The notes: generated by a model not told the origin, from the sequence alone. Positions 11,817 to 23,924 are shown, counted from the first letter of the stretch. The stretch: 64,000 bases of DNA from Malus domestica (GCF_042453785.1 NC_091675.1:1500501-1564500); one strand, 5' to 3'. Made by a program: numbers and translations.

Positions 11817-13504
11817 TCAAACAAATTGATCAAGGTACTCATCCACGGTGGTGTACTTCACATCAGGGTAGAGCTCATAAGCCTCAACTCCGAACGACGG
11901 CTCGATTTCGAAGTTGGTATGATCTCCCTTCACAAACACTGAGTGGTTGATTGCTAATATCACATTGATTGGAATTGGGGCCTCTGCAAAACCAACAACA
12001 TTAATTAATTAAACCATGATTAATTACTGCAGGAGGCTTATAACACGGTTGATTAAGAGCAATCGGCGGCTCATGCACTCGAGATCCGAGTTTGAATTCC
12101 TTCCCTTCCACTGTCGTTTGTGTCAAAAAATGGATGATTAATTACTGACCTGCAATATCCTTGAGAATTTTGTCCTCTGGGACGTAGACTTTTTCAAGAA
12201 CTTTGCCAATCTTCTTCTCCCACAGGGCAACAAGCTCATTGAAGGAGTAGATGTTCTGTGGAGGCTTCAGGTAGAGGATCTTGTTCAATGTTCTTGGGTC
12301 ATCAACGGCCCGGATCGTATAGGTTCCAATGTCATCTTCCTTGTTGAACACAGCTGCAACATTAACAAAAAATATAGAGCATATTTGAGATCAAATCAAT
12401 TGCATACAAATAAAAGCGATTATGAACTATTCGGTAGAAAAATTAGAGTGCTTCCGAGTAGTAAAACTATTTTTGTGTACTTTGTAGAGAGGCACCTAGC
12501 AAGTACTTCTTCATGAACAACCTCCCAAGTGCCTTTAGTAAAAGTACTTATAACATAATTGCTTATGAATATAATCACTTACGAACAGAAGTACTTTCGT
12601 TGACATTGTTACCTTTCGGGTTTCCGTCCCCTAAGATGGTGACTTTGTCTCTGGGTGGAGAAGTGGCACCTGGCTGTGCCAATGAGGGCAGAAAGTAGCC
12701 AGCAAAGCAGTTGCTGGAGACATAAGTGTAGGGGATGCCCTCGGCCTCAATAGCACGCCGGATTTGGACCTTGAGGTCGAACGTAGACTTGGCTGGTTCA
12801 ACTGCATGCACTCGATCCACATCGTTTCCGAACTCCGACGGGAAGAATCTCTGCATAAAATACAGGACAAGTTATATTTATATTAATCCCCATAGTTTTG
12901 CAAATCTTTCACCTAAAAACCCCTAAATTAGAAGGCGACAAAACTTGGATCAGACTGTCTGATAATTTTAAGTTGTCAAATGATTTTCACATGGATTATC
13001 ACTAACAAGCATATTGACACTATGACATATTAATATTAGATACTCGAATATGTCACTTGATCAGACAACCTCACCGATAGATCCTCTGGTTAATTAGAGA
13101 CACCAACCTTGATATTGCCAGCTTCTTTAATGGCAGCAATGATCTTGGTTTGGTCTGCAGTTTGCATGAAACCCACCGTCGATATCACAACATCCACCTG
13201 TTTGATCGCCTTCACCAAACTCTCATGGTCATAAAGATCTCCCTGCATATTAATCACCATAATTAACTACCATAACATAATTAACTTAAACACAAAGAGA
13301 GATTAATATGAATATGCGTACGTAGAGCAAAGTGACACCCAAGTTCTTGAACTTCTCAATGAGGTTAGCCTTGGCAGGGTCTTTGACCGTGCTCTCTCTA
13401 ACCAGAGCAAAGGTTGGATGGCCGGCCTTTGCGCTCGCTTCGACGACAAACTTTCCGATGTAGCCAGTGCCTCCGATGATCAAAATCTTACTCTTTTCCG
13501 CCAT
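11817..13504 (-). CDS. Phenylcoumaran benzylic ether reductase-like (PCBER/IFR family)
   Basis: NADPH-dependent reductase of the PCBER, isoflavone reductase and pinoresinol-lariciresinol reductase group; PCBERs open the benzylic ether of phenylcoumaran lignans such as dehydrodiconiferyl alcohol in the cytosol. Exons 13322-13504, 13108-13242, 12613-12850, 12150-12353 and 11817-11983 sum to 927 nt, 308 residues, the canonical length. The dinucleotide-binding loop GGTGYIG is at 11-17. RFFPSEFG starts near 107. Lys133 (DLKVQIRR) is the position of the family's catalytic lysine by my count. YVSSNCFAGYFLP and the C-terminal YPDVKYTTVDEYLDQFV are typical. All introns are GT..AG and in phase. Isoflavone reductase activity is unlikely outside isoflavone-making plants, so PCBER is the better label, but substrate cannot be proved here. 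Confidence 0.93.
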
Positions 13505-13697
13505 TGGAATTTCGAAAAAAGAATCTCAAATTCTTCTTCTTTTCCCTTGTTTTTTCTTTTGTGCGTGTACTTTTGAAGTTGTGAAGTGAATAAAAGTAGC
13601 AAGAGCACAATTTATGGACGAAATTATATAATATTATATCACATGCTTCTAGATAGGAAAGAAAATGGTGGGATTGACTGTTTACCTTATTTTTCTT

Positions 13698-13916
13698 GGA
13701 GGTGGATTATCTGCCCTCCAATTTCTATACTCTTCCCATTTCTTTCTGTTTATATGGTCACGGTTAAGTCACGTCAATATTTTATATTATTTTTTATAAT
13801 AATAATAAAACAAAAAGTAATAGGAATATAAAATATTGACGTGGATTAATCGTGATTACACAAAACAGGAGGGAATGAGAAGAGTATGGAAATGGAAGGG
13901 TAAACAATCCACCTCC
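13698..13916. mobile_element. MULE-type MITE with long hairpin arms
   Basis: A 219-bp element whose outer ends are inverted copies (ggaggtggatta... and ...aatccacctcc). The inversion extends with mismatches almost to the AT-rich centre, giving arms near 100 bp. It is flanked by the 9-bp direct repeat atttttctt at 13689-13697 and 13917-13925. A 9-bp duplication plus long inverted ends fits non-autonomous Mutator-like elements. It lies about 190 bp upstream of the reductase start. Confidence 0.88.
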
Positions 13917-15615
13917 ATTTTTCTTTGTTTGTTTGACTTTATGAGAATATTGTTGAGAGCTTACCTACCGTGGGACAGGAACAGCTACAAAGGTATTGGA
14001 TCAAAATTTCTTTATAATTTTGCTTAATTTAGAAGCAAAAAATACTAGGTGAAAAGTTATAACTACCCTCGTAAAGCTGTTCAAGAAAAGGGTTGGTAAG
14101 GGCAAACCGGACTATTGCACTTGTTATTCCAGATTCATACTTTACTCCTAACGTGATCAAGACGTTATTGTCGTTGTGTAACCACTAATTAAAGAATTAG
14201 TAAAAAATATAGAAAGTTCAAGGACAATATAAATACAAGTATAGTTGAAAAGAAAATACAACAAATACGTTCAAAAAGGACAATATAACTTAGATCATGG
14301 TCTGTTATTTAGTACTACGGTCTAATAGTATTCTTTTTTATTTATAGGTGAGATATCTTAAGTTCAAATTTCATGAATGACGATTTTACAACCAATTTAT
14401 TCTCCTACCCCTTAAATATAAATATATCATTTGTATAAAAGACCCATGACCTAATTCCATTTAAGAGAACTATTTTACTCATTAAAGATCATAATTAATA
14501 GCAAAAATAATTACAAGAATTTAGAAAAGGCACAATGATTTTTGAGTGAAGGCTAAGAAAGCGTGGTCACGCCATGTTTGTTTGCATTCAACTACTTACA
14601 AAAGGAATCATTTCATGGAAAGAAAAAAAAACATGAAGATGCAAGGAAGCTGCCCCAACCCATCCTCAAGTTCCACGAGTCATCTAAAATATAAAAATAA
14701 TGTGTTTATCTCTTTCTTTTTATTTTCTTTACGTTTTTTATTGAAGCCTCTTAAAGGAATGTTTGTAAGGCTTACGATTGTGAAAGAGTATCCTAAGAAC
14801 GTGGATTGTTTAAAAGTAATGTTGAACGGTTAGCCGACCAAATTATGCAACAGCTCGAAAGATTATTAAAAGCCAGTGAATAGATCTGTTATTTTTTTAA
14901 ATATCTCTTCTAATTTAAAATCGTGATGTAACATCTTAACTGTCGTAGTGGAAGACATTAGAAATAAAATGAAACTTCCTTAAATAAGACTTACTTACAT
15001 AAGTCTTAAGATCCTTAAATAGAAACACAACTATGACTGCCAAGAAACTCGATCTCCCAAGTCATAAGGTCCTTACAATTTAAAAATTAAATAAAAAAGA
15101 AAAAGAAAAGGTGACGGATCAAATTAATTTGCATAGGAGCCCATGATTGACGGGTCAAGCATATGGACCGACTTTTATGGGCCGTATTCTTGGGCCTTAA
15201 GGACAGCTCAGGGACTGATTTGATCATGGCCGTTTGATTTAGGGGCCGAGCTAGTGGATACATGAAACTGTGACGCAATAGTAGTGTTGGAATCGGCTTC
15301 TGATATTGGAGGTTAATTCAGAAATGCCCAATTGCGCACTGTCCACCTGCATATATGCATCCATAATATTATTAATTATTTATTTATGTTTTACAAATAA
15401 AAAATGAGAAGAAAATTATTATGCTAATTAACATGTTACCAGCCATTGCTGTTTATGATATTCTGAGCCCTAGGGCTTGTTTCAGACTTCAGTACCTGTG
15501 CCGTCCTTTGTTCTGGTCACCGGAAAAGAGCTGGATTTCTGTAATTTTCTTCTCGATATGAGTTGTGCTAGAAAAGTTGCTTATACGCGCAACAATAACA
15601 TCATAAAAAGAGTAT

Positions 15616-15616
15616 T

Positions 15617-15655
<39 letters not shown>
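15616..15655. repeat. (AC)n(AT)n microsatellite
   Basis: A compound dinucleotide tract: about 12 AC units run directly into about 7 AT units. Confidence 0.95.
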
Positions 15656-16302
15656 GTGCCAGGCTGATGCAATTTGACTTCTTGTGTGCTTTCCAGTAAG
15701 CTTCAATCTCCTCCTTGATGAGTGATTGATTCCTCTTGCGCACACGTAATCTCCTGAAGAATTAAAGATTATTGCGACCCACAATTAAGTGAAATATATA
15801 ATCGAACACATGGATTAATTCCAGAATAAGCTACAAATTAATACAAGTAACAGGATTAGGATTAGGATTAAATACGTGGCTTGAACTTTATTAGGACAGG
15901 TGAGTCCCGTACTGCCATGAGTGAACCCACTTCTCTTCAAATTGCTTTAACTAAACACAAATGAATAGATGATCATATATCTCTACAAATACGATCTTCA
16001 GTTCAGTTCCTCACTTTCTGTAAATTTATTGACAAGTTAATCTTATATATATATAGATACATACATATATACATGGTTGCCTTACATATATTTTCCTTCG
16101 TTCTTACCCCCCCCCCCCCCAAAAAAAAATTGCAAAAGTAATATCTTGCAAGCTAGCTAGACGCTACGTTAATAAGACTGATTTATCCACTAAGTTAACC
16201 TTTTGCGGATGAATGTTGTACGTAATACTGGCGGCAGCCCGCAGGTTTTAGATATAAGCCAGCAATACAATACTCGAGTATTTTGGACATGTATCACATG
16301 GA

Positions 16303-16515
16303 TTTGATCCTCGCCAGATCTTCTTTGTGAGGATCCGATGATCCTTTAATCCTGTCTTTTCATCGTACATCATACGGTCAAAAAATATTTAAAATTATAT
16401 TATTTAAAATTAAACACAAACAATATTTAACGAAAATTGACCGCACAATATACAATAAATAGACATAATTAAAAGATCCCCAGATCCTCACAAAAAGGAT
16501 ATGGCGAGGATCCTA
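16303..16515. mobile_element. MITE with ~45-bp inverted ends (gatcctcgcc type)
   Basis: The left end 'gatcctcgccagatcttc' and the inverted right end 'gatcctcgccatatcctt' match over about 45 bases with few differences, around an AT-rich centre. The target-site duplication could not be fixed, so the boundary is approximate. The ends resemble, at family level only, the 'ggatcctctcc' element at 23089. Confidence 0.7.
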
Positions 16516-17370
16516 GCTCATTTCTTTATAAAAAGAGAAAGAGTAAAAAAAAAAAAAGGAGAGACAAAATAGGAGGGGAGAGAATCCTAGTACAAGAAAG
16601 CCATTAGTTGTCAGAGTTATCAGCTTCATTAGCTAGCTGCTGATCAGCTGGAGGATGCAAGCCATAACCAGATTAATGGGCTTCATTTCTTTTGGAAGGT
16701 CTCAACGTAGTACGTGCATGCATCATGCATGCTGTCGTTCATTTTAATTTTTTTTTTCTTTAAAGTATTTTACATTAATTGCTATTTCTTTTCTTATGCA
16801 TTGGGTCTGATTTCAAACCAGGGCTCCAAAGATTCTCCGCATCTTGAGTTTGTCATCTTCGTCGATTGTTCAATGTTGTGGCTCATAAATTGACCAAGTT
16901 GGTTTTATTTTTTAATTTCTTTTATAGTTGATTTGAGGAGCTTTTAGATATAATCTAGAGAGCTCTCCCTATAAATTGTATTTATTTGAATAAAATCCCT
17001 ATTGTTTTGTCTCAAAATATTATTTGAAAACATTTAATTTATTTATTTCCATCTTAAATCTTAAGGGGACCCGTTCATGATACTCTTGAAATTTACGGCA
17101 TGATTATTACTTGATTAGTCTAGACGTTTTTGGAGATTAATTTGGGGCAACGAACTCGAACAATTTGTAATATATTGTACAAACATTTATATAAAAGGTG
17201 GTGATCGATTGCTTTGAAACATGGCCAGATCAAGAGAAAGAAATTGAATTGATGTATATATATTTGTACACTCAATGAAAGAATGTTTAAATTAATACAT
17301 GAGATCAACAACTTTGCAATCAAATATTTATAAAACTATACATATATTTCCACACAAGAAGATTAAAGAA

Positions 17371-18986
17371 TCAATTCTTGGGGGGAAATGCCTTCTTCTT
17401 GAAACTGGTAGGCGCTGCCCTAATCCAAGCTTTGCCGTCAATGGAGTCCTTAGTTATGAAAGGTGCAGCTTCTTCACTCGTTAGGACTCGTGACCAGTCA
17501 ACTCTTTTTGATGTCACAGCTCCAGGTCCAGAACATTTGTATTGTCCATAGTAAACAGAACTGCATATACATCAATTTAAACAAAATTAGAAATTGAGCC
17601 AACGTAAATAAAAAAATAAAATAAAAAGATTACAAAATTAAGGACAAAAAAAGAAGCCATTATTAGCAATGGAAAATAGTCATCATATAAACGGAGGAGC
17701 ACCTGGTCATAATTGTGGAATACTAATAAAATTTATCGTTAGAGTTACCTTAATTGGTCGGCTGAGTTACCCCAGTCGTTCCAACCCTGAGGGAGTATGA
17801 TATTAGGCATGTAAGTGAAGGCAAAAATGACTCTGGAATAGACACCCCATGGTCTTCCTAACACTGCCGTTTTGACGCCAGTGATCTTGCACCCAAAGAA
17901 AAAGAACCCAGTGTCCTCTGAAGGTGACATCCTCCTTTGGGCTGTTATGGCTCCTCCTCCATTCGAAATCGAATGCAAATGGCACTTCTGGAAAATTTAA
18001 TTAATTTATTCATCAATTGAAGCCCAAACATATGAATTAGCACCATACTAATTAATCCTCGAGAAATCATTGAGCTGATGGTCCTAACATCACATGCATG
18101 TTACTAGCTACTAATCCGCATATTATAATATATAGATAGATCAAGTGTATCATGAACATATTGATAACAACATGAACATATTGATAACAACACGCGTGAT
18201 AGTGTGATGGTTTAGACCGAAACAATAAAATCAATAATTTTCAAAAACCAAAACGCTAACAATATTGTTTTCTTCTATAAGTTACCTCAAAAAAAGAAGC
18301 ACCATTTCCACATATAAAATCAGTGGCTCCTTCAATATAACAGTTGTTGTAGTAGTGCCTGCCGGTATCGTCAAGTAGGGTATCTTGGTAAGACAAAATT
18401 CTGCACACATAAAATGCTGCTCTATCCCCTGAGGCCCTCAGCGCCACTGCTTTACCACCGCTTCCATAAGTGTTCTGCAATGAATTCAGCAATTAAAATT
18501 ATTAGATTCAAGCGTATATATGCATGGACATGCATGTGAAACGTACTATATACGTACACACACACACACACATATAAATATATGTACCTGAATTGTGAGG
18601 TAGCGCCCTATAAAATCCGAAGCCAACACAGAGAAAGTTGCAGATTCAAATATATCTCCGCTGTCGTTCCACGTAATTATAGTGTCAACTGCCTTTGTGC
18701 CACTTATTGTAATAAAGGGTTTGTCCGCGGGGACAGTAATTTTTTCTTTGTAGACTCCAGGCTTAACCCTAATGAACACAAGATCGACGTTATTCGACGG
18801 CACCGCGTCGATGGCATCTTGTATTTTCTCGTAATCGCCTTTCCCAGACTGATCCACGGTTATTAGAATTGCCGTGGACCCCTGAGTTGTTTCTGCTTCT
18901 GCTTGAGAAAGCGCCAGAAGAACATACAATGAAGCCATGACAAAGAAGCACTTGGTCTTCATAGAAGTACCACAAACAGCCACCAT
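17371..18986 (-). CDS. Pectinesterase (pectin methylesterase), PE11-like
   Basis: Secreted enzyme removing methyl esters from homogalacturonan in the wall, releasing methanol and making pectate. Exons 18588-18986, 18286-18474, 17749-17987 and 17371-17560 sum to 1017 nt, 338 residues, which is the type-II form lacking an N-terminal inhibitor domain. The ATG at 18986 (cgaccATGgtg) gives a hydrophobic leader around residues 10-32 ([19 protein letters not shown]). Family motifs: GVYKEK near 88, QDTL with the acid/base Asp, DFICGNG with the nucleophile Asp, and LGRPW with the active-site Arg. The usual DFIFGN is DFIC here, a conservative change beside the catalytic Asp. The C-terminus ends normally with an IDGKAWI block. 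It has a tandem partner 970 bp upstream on the same strand. Confidence 0.93.
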
Positions 18987-19957
18987 GGTCGAAATTGGAA
19001 GTTTTTGGCTCAAATACTCTTAAAAATTCAATGAATATATGCGTAAGTTGAAATGAATATTGAAGAACGTGGATTGAAATTTGAATGTTGAAGAAGATGG
19101 ATGGACGTTGATTGTTATATAGTAGTTACAGCTGGATCCCAAGGGAGGTGGGGCCGTTTTCTTGATAATAAAGAGTTTGAAGAATTATTTTACGTAAACG
19201 TGTGGAGGATAATTGTAAGGAATTTCCAGGGTAGCCGGCGGCAGGATATTTGTACCTTGAGACTGAAGAAACAAATGTTTGAAATTAAAATGAGTGATAT
19301 GAGGTGGTTAAGATCAGATTATGTTGATATGAAATGTTGTAATGGCGGCCTGATTGGATAATTGATGTTACACAAGTCTTGAAGTTGCTTAAGAAGTAGA
19401 ATTAGTATGTCATTTGTGTGATATTAGGGTTTATCACCCATTACGTTATTTGAGCAGGCAGCTCAGTTGCTTGGATTTGGAGTTTTGACATTGGCTGCTA
19501 CCGGTGTAAAATAGATCTGGAAGCCTGGAACTGGTCCAAATTATTCTCACAATGAATTAAAAAAGGCGATCGCCATAGGTCTAAGGCCATTGCACTACAT
19601 AAAATAAAATAAAATGAGCAAAAATTTGGAAGGCGTATCAATAACTAATGAAGTTATTAGCTACTAATAAAAGGCCTTTACGCACTTTATTTTGTGCATT
19701 GCGTGCAACTAATATTGATTATTGTCAGTTTTTCTCGTGGCACATGTGGAAACATAAACACTGTAAGGAGTAATTGTTTGGATTCATACATGTCCTATGC
19801 ATGCATTTAAAAAGTTACATTTGTCACTAAATTTAAGTCTCAACTATAAGAGTCTACAACTTGATTACTAAAGGAAAGTAAACTAATAGATTTACAAAGT
19901 TTTCTACTATACTCGCCCCCATCCAAGTTTTGCCCTAAAATTTTACCCCTCATAAAA
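18987..19957 (-). promoter_or_regulatory. Region between the tandem pectinesterases
   Basis: Contains the promoter of the downstream esterase and the 3' flank of the upstream one. A minus-strand TATA-like ACTATATAAC lies at about 19113-19122, some 130 nt before the ATG at 18986. No mobile element recognised. Confidence 0.45.
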
Positions 19958-21844
19958 TTATGACAAGTGGATTAAGGGAAGCAAAACAAGAGACAATCCC
20001 CAAAGGCCTGGATGGGCAGCACCTTTTTCACAACCACTCCATTGCACATCAGCCCACCCCTCGATGGAGGCTCCTCCTACATTAGGAACTCCATGTTGCC
20101 CTACTCCTGCATTGTTTCTAACTCCTCCTCCTCCACCATTGGGAATGGGTGCTGCATGTTTCCATCCTCCTCCATTGTTTCTTTCTCGTTCTCCTCCTAC
20201 AGGAGGAGGTGGTCCATGTTGCCCTCCTCCCCCAACCGGAGTAGGAGGTCCTTGTTGCCATCCTCCTGCAAATGGAGGGGGAGCTCCATATTGTCCTCCT
20301 CCCGCAACAGAAGGAGGAGGTCCATGTTGCCATCCTACTGCAAAGGGAGCGGGAGCTCCATATTGTCCTCCTTCTCTAGTTGCGGGAGGAGGAGGTCCAT
20401 GTTGCCCTCCACCTCCAATAGGAGTAGGATATCCTTGTTTCCCTCCATCTCCAATAGGAGTAGGAGGTCCTTGTTGCCGTCCTCCATTGTTTCCTTCTCC
20501 ATCTCTTCCGACACGAGGGGGAGCTCCATATTTCCAACCTCCTCCATCTGAACCTTGCCAGCTTCCAATTCCAAAGCCCCTAACCTTGTTCATGAAGGAT
20601 GTAAATTCTTTTGGCGTAACGTTGTGTTCCCACGCAACTCTTTCTGCTGTCACGGCTCCAGCTCCAATACATTTGTACTCACCATAGTAAACCTTACTAC
20701 ATACCCATCAAGTTGAAACCAAATTGAAAGAGATTAAAACAAATAAATAAATAGAGTAATGAAATTAAATAATTAACCTAAAAAAGGTCGTACCCAGTGC
20801 ACAAGGCTCCCGCTTTACGCGGGGTCTGGGAGAGGTGAATGTCGGCTAGCCTTACCCCCATTTATGGAGAGGCTGCTCCCAAAAATTAAATAATTAACCT
20901 AATTATTAAAAATTAACATGAGAAAATGTAAACCTTAAGTAGTCAGTTGATCGGCCCCAACTGTCCCAACCTTGTGGGAGAATCGCATTTGACATCTTAG
21001 TATAGGCAAAGATGACTGTCGAATAGGGACCCCATGGCCTTCCTAATACTGCCCTTCCCACGCCAGTGATTTCGCCTCCCAAGAACAAAAACCCTGCATC
21101 TTGTGATGGTGAATCCCTTTTTTGGGCTGTTATAGCTCCGTTTTGTTCCGAAAGCGAATGCATGTGACAATTCTACTAGTGTGGGTATGTTAGTTTTGCA
21201 TGTCCAAATAATTTTATCGTAAATATATATAGCTGTCACATACATACCTCAAATAAAGAAGAAGCGCTTCCAAATATAAAATCAGTGTCTCCTTCAATGT
21301 AGCAGTCTTTGTAGTATTGCTTGCCTATATCGGCAAATAAGGCATCTTGATGAGACATAATGCTGCAACCATAGAATGCTACTCTGTCTCCCGAGACTCT
21401 CAGTGCAACTGCTTTGCCACCGGTCCCATACGTATTCTGAACTGTGAAGTTGCGCCCTACGAAATCAGATGCCCATAAAGTGAAGACTGCGGTTTCATTT
21501 ATCTCGCCGGATTCCTTCCACGTTATCACGGTGTCGCTTGCATAACTTGTCGATCCACTTATTGTTATAAACGGTTTGTCTGAAGGTACATTAATCTTTT
21601 CGTAGTAGATGCCAGGTTTAACCCAAATATACACAGGCAGGGCATTGTTGGACGGTACAGCATCGATGGCGTCTTGTATTTTAGTGTAATCGTTGCTGCC
21701 AGACTGGTCGACGGTTATAAAAACCGTTGGGGGCGCCGGGGGTATGTTCACTTGAGCTGCTTGGGAGAGCGCATGCCTAAAAGTCGGAAGTAATAAGGCC
21801 ATGGAGAAGAAGCACTTGATCATACGGGTCAGAAATTTAGCCAT
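19958..21844 (-). CDS. Pectinesterase with Gly/Pro-rich repeat tail and hydrophobic C-terminus
   Basis: Pectin methylesterase paralogue of the neighbouring gene with an unusual tail. Exons 21248-21844, 20934-21172 and 19958-20696 sum to 1575 nt, 524 residues, against about 340 for its neighbour. A leader (CFFSMALLLPTF) starts it. Catalytic motifs are intact: GIYYEK, QDAL, DFIFGSA, LGRPWGPYS. The normal C-terminal block is replaced after about residue 325 by roughly nine imperfect 12-13-residue units of the form G-[GW]-x-[QYH]-G-[APY]-P-x-P. A Asn/Gly-rich linker, a Cys (WSGCEKGAAH) and a final hydrophobic LWGLSLVLLPLIHLS follow. This order of small residues, spacer and hydrophobic end resembles a GPI-anchor signal, which is inference. 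The first intron of the neighbour is absent here, while the second carries an Au SINE. The third exon is one open frame of 739 nt. Confidence 0.88.
20050..20560 (-). repeat. Tandem repeat encoding Gly/Pro/Gln units
   Basis: Coding tandem array of about 36-51-bp units inside the last exon of the second pectinesterase. On the plus strand it is visible as recurring 'ggaggaggtccatgttgcc' and 'gggagctccatattgtcc' blocks. Units vary mostly in silent and conservative positions. Because of the periodic composition, long open frames also appear on the opposite strand; they are shadows. Confidence 0.88.
20786..20882 (-). mobile_element. 5'-truncated Au SINE in pectinesterase intron
   Basis: Minus-orientation Au SINE 3' portion (gggtacgacc end, T-tail) between exons 2 and 3 of the longer pectinesterase. 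The 19-bp repeat aaattaaataattaaccta flanks it at 20762-20780 and 20883-20901. Confidence 0.93.
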
Positions 21845-21923
21845 TATGCCCGTAAATGCAGGGGCTTGGGATCCGTAGAGAGAAACAAAGAGAGATGTTC
21901 TGTGAGATATGTAGATGTTTGTA

Positions 21924-21934
21924 AATATATATAG
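21924..21934 (-). promoter_or_regulatory. Probable TATA box of the repeat-tailed pectinesterase
   Basis: Minus-strand CTATATATATT about 85 nt before the ATG at 21844. Confidence 0.5.
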
Positions 21935-23088
21935 TGGTTTGCTCCCATATACATGCTATGTAGATGTAGGAATACTGGTATATGGTAATATCTCCATGTT
22001 CAGGTAGGGGTTCAAGCAGTCGATCGGCAGCAAAAGCTCTGGAAGTTACCCGTTTCAACTCAGTTCTACTCGATTTGAATTTGATTTTAATATATAACAA
22101 TAAACGTTTTTACCGATTTAATTGGGATTCCGCCTTTGCCTTTGGACTCCTTTATTTTTGGGGAAAGATTTTTAAGTGCTGAAATTACAATCCTTTTCTG
22201 AATGCCAAATGGTTCTTCTAGTTCTTTTTGTCCTGTGGACTGTACTTCTATCTTATGCATGGCTCATAATAGTCTATTCCTCCGGTCCAGTCCACATTTC
22301 ATTCACGAAAATAAACATGTCAACAAGAGAAGTTTTCTTCTTTTACGTACAACTGAGTAGTCTATAAAATTAACAGTTAGATTTTGTATATAAAAATTTA
22401 ATAGCTTTTTGCAATAGTTAAATTTTATACAAAACCTGTATCGCTAATTGAGTGGTATGTATTATTGTAGCGTACAAGTAGATGAACGATAAAGTTGATA
22501 TGTGTTTAGTTTTGTATCACTAATTAAGTGGTACGTATTATTGTAGCCGACAAGCAAATGAACGATAAAGTTGATATGTCTTCTAGCGTTATTGATTTTG
22601 TTTTAAATAATAGATGAATGATAAGGTTGATATGTCATAGACATGTGATTTCTTGATTATTAATAATTACTAGTGTTATTATTTAAGTGAATTTAAAACT
22701 ATATAGTAGTGTGTGTAACCATCACGTTGTGACATATTATTTAATTAGTAACGTTATTTAGACACAAAAATGATATTTTGATCACAAATCTCTAATGCAA
22801 ATTAATCGATCTCATGTACGTACACTAATAAACTAGTAAATCGAAACAGGAAATCACTTCCCCTTTTTTTTTGTTTGAATAAAATCACTTCTCCTTTTTT
22901 TTCTTTTTTTTTTTAAACAAACAATAGTATCTACAGTCTTGGCTAGTAATAATATGGTTAAAATTCGTCTTTGGCGATAATTGAATCTAAAACTTCTCAC
23001 TTACGAGTGAAAGAGAATACCACTAAATTGTAGTACAAAATCACTTTTCCTTTTTGAATGACAAAGATTTCGTGTAGTTCTTTATATC
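21935..23088. other. AT-rich gene-free stretch with a short tandem repeat
   Basis: About 22438-22640 holds two to three imperfect ~85-bp units sharing 'aacgataaagttgatatg' and 'gtattattgtag'. No gene recognised. Confidence 0.45.
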
Positions 23089-23281
23089 GGATTTGGATCC
23101 TCTCCTGAGCCCAAGGAGATGATCTTGTTGACCAAGGACTCTAGGCCGTTGGATTTTTATCCAACGGCTACAAACAAGGGGGTTCCTTTAAAGTTATAAT
23201 AATTATAGCCGTTGGATCCAACGGCTCACAGTTCTTGGTTAGGAGGATCCTCTCCTTGGGCTCAAAAGAGGATCCAAATCC
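23089..23281. mobile_element. MULE-type MITE (193 bp) with 9-bp target duplication
   Basis: Ends are inverted copies (ggatttggatcctct... and ...agaggatccaaatcc) over about 40 bp. A second nested inverted pair 'gccgttggat' lies inside. The 9-bp repeat ctttatatc flanks it at 23080-23088 and 23282-23290. Confidence 0.9.
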
Positions 23282-23594
23282 CTTTATATCGTTTGGGCTC
23301 TAATTCCATCTTCTGGCTCACATTGTTGTCCATTCCTCTAGTCCAGTCCATATGTCACGCACGAAAATAAACATGTCGATACGAGACCTAAAAAGAAGAG
23401 GCAACTCCTTTGAAAAACCGGCCTAGTCCATAAAACCCCGATCTTGCATGAAATCACCAGCTTAATAAATAAATAATACAATTAGCAGAAAAATCCACAT
23501 ACCATGTTGCACAGAAACAGCTGGCATTTCTCCTGATATTTCAACTGTGGCAGTGTATTTTATAAAAAAACAAGGAGGAGGGGGCATGGCTACC

Positions 23595-23924
23595 TGTTGG
23601 GAGTATCAATTTCATATCGAGAAAAAATGAGACTTCACATGTGCTTATAAGTAATTGTGTTACTAATTATATTGTCAATTGATTTTATAGTGGAACTTCA
23701 ACTTTCTTCACGATATCAAAGCAGGTTGTCCTTCGTGTAAACGCCCCGGTGTGCTTCACGTCACTTAATTTGTGTTGTCCACGTGCTAAGCTTGAAAATT
23801 CGCCACACATAAAGAGGCGTGTTGAGAGTGTCAATCCCACGCTGGACCCTACATGTACTTATTAGTAATTGAACTATTATTTATATTGCCAATTGATTTG
23901 ATTGTGGAATCTCAACTTTCTTCA
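23595..23924 (+). mobile_element. TRIM-like miniature LTR element, about 330 bp (fossil)
   Basis: Two direct terminal repeats, 23595-23710 and 23820-23924, both starting tgttg.gagt.tcaat and ending caactttcttca. Just after the first is 'gatatcaaagcagg', which resembles the initiator-Met primer-binding site of plant LTR elements. A short non-coding interior follows. The 5-bp duplication ctacc flanks the whole at 23590-23594 and 23925-23929. It has no coding capacity, as expected of a terminal-repeat retrotransposon in miniature. The two terminal repeats differ visibly, so the insertion is old. Confidence 0.8.

Larger units (their letters stand above)
13926..17370. other. Gene-free AT-rich region with a MITE-like hairpin and microsatellites
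   Basis: No gene supported. It holds an (AC)n(AT)n microsatellite at 15616-15655, a poly-C/poly-A run near 16110-16128, and an inverted-repeat element at about 16303-16515. Remaining sequence is AT-rich with no recognisable open frame. Confidence 0.5.

Noticed and set aside
18987-19013. Longer N-terminus for the first pectinesterase starting at 19013
   Set aside because: The codon at 19013 is TTG, not ATG; the first ATG, in good context, is at 18986.
20012-20687. Long plus-strand open frames (179 and 207 codons) opposite the pectinesterase tail
   Set aside because: They arise from the periodic Gly/Pro coding repeat on the minus strand; the minus frame joins the esterase by good splice sites, the plus frames have no domain.
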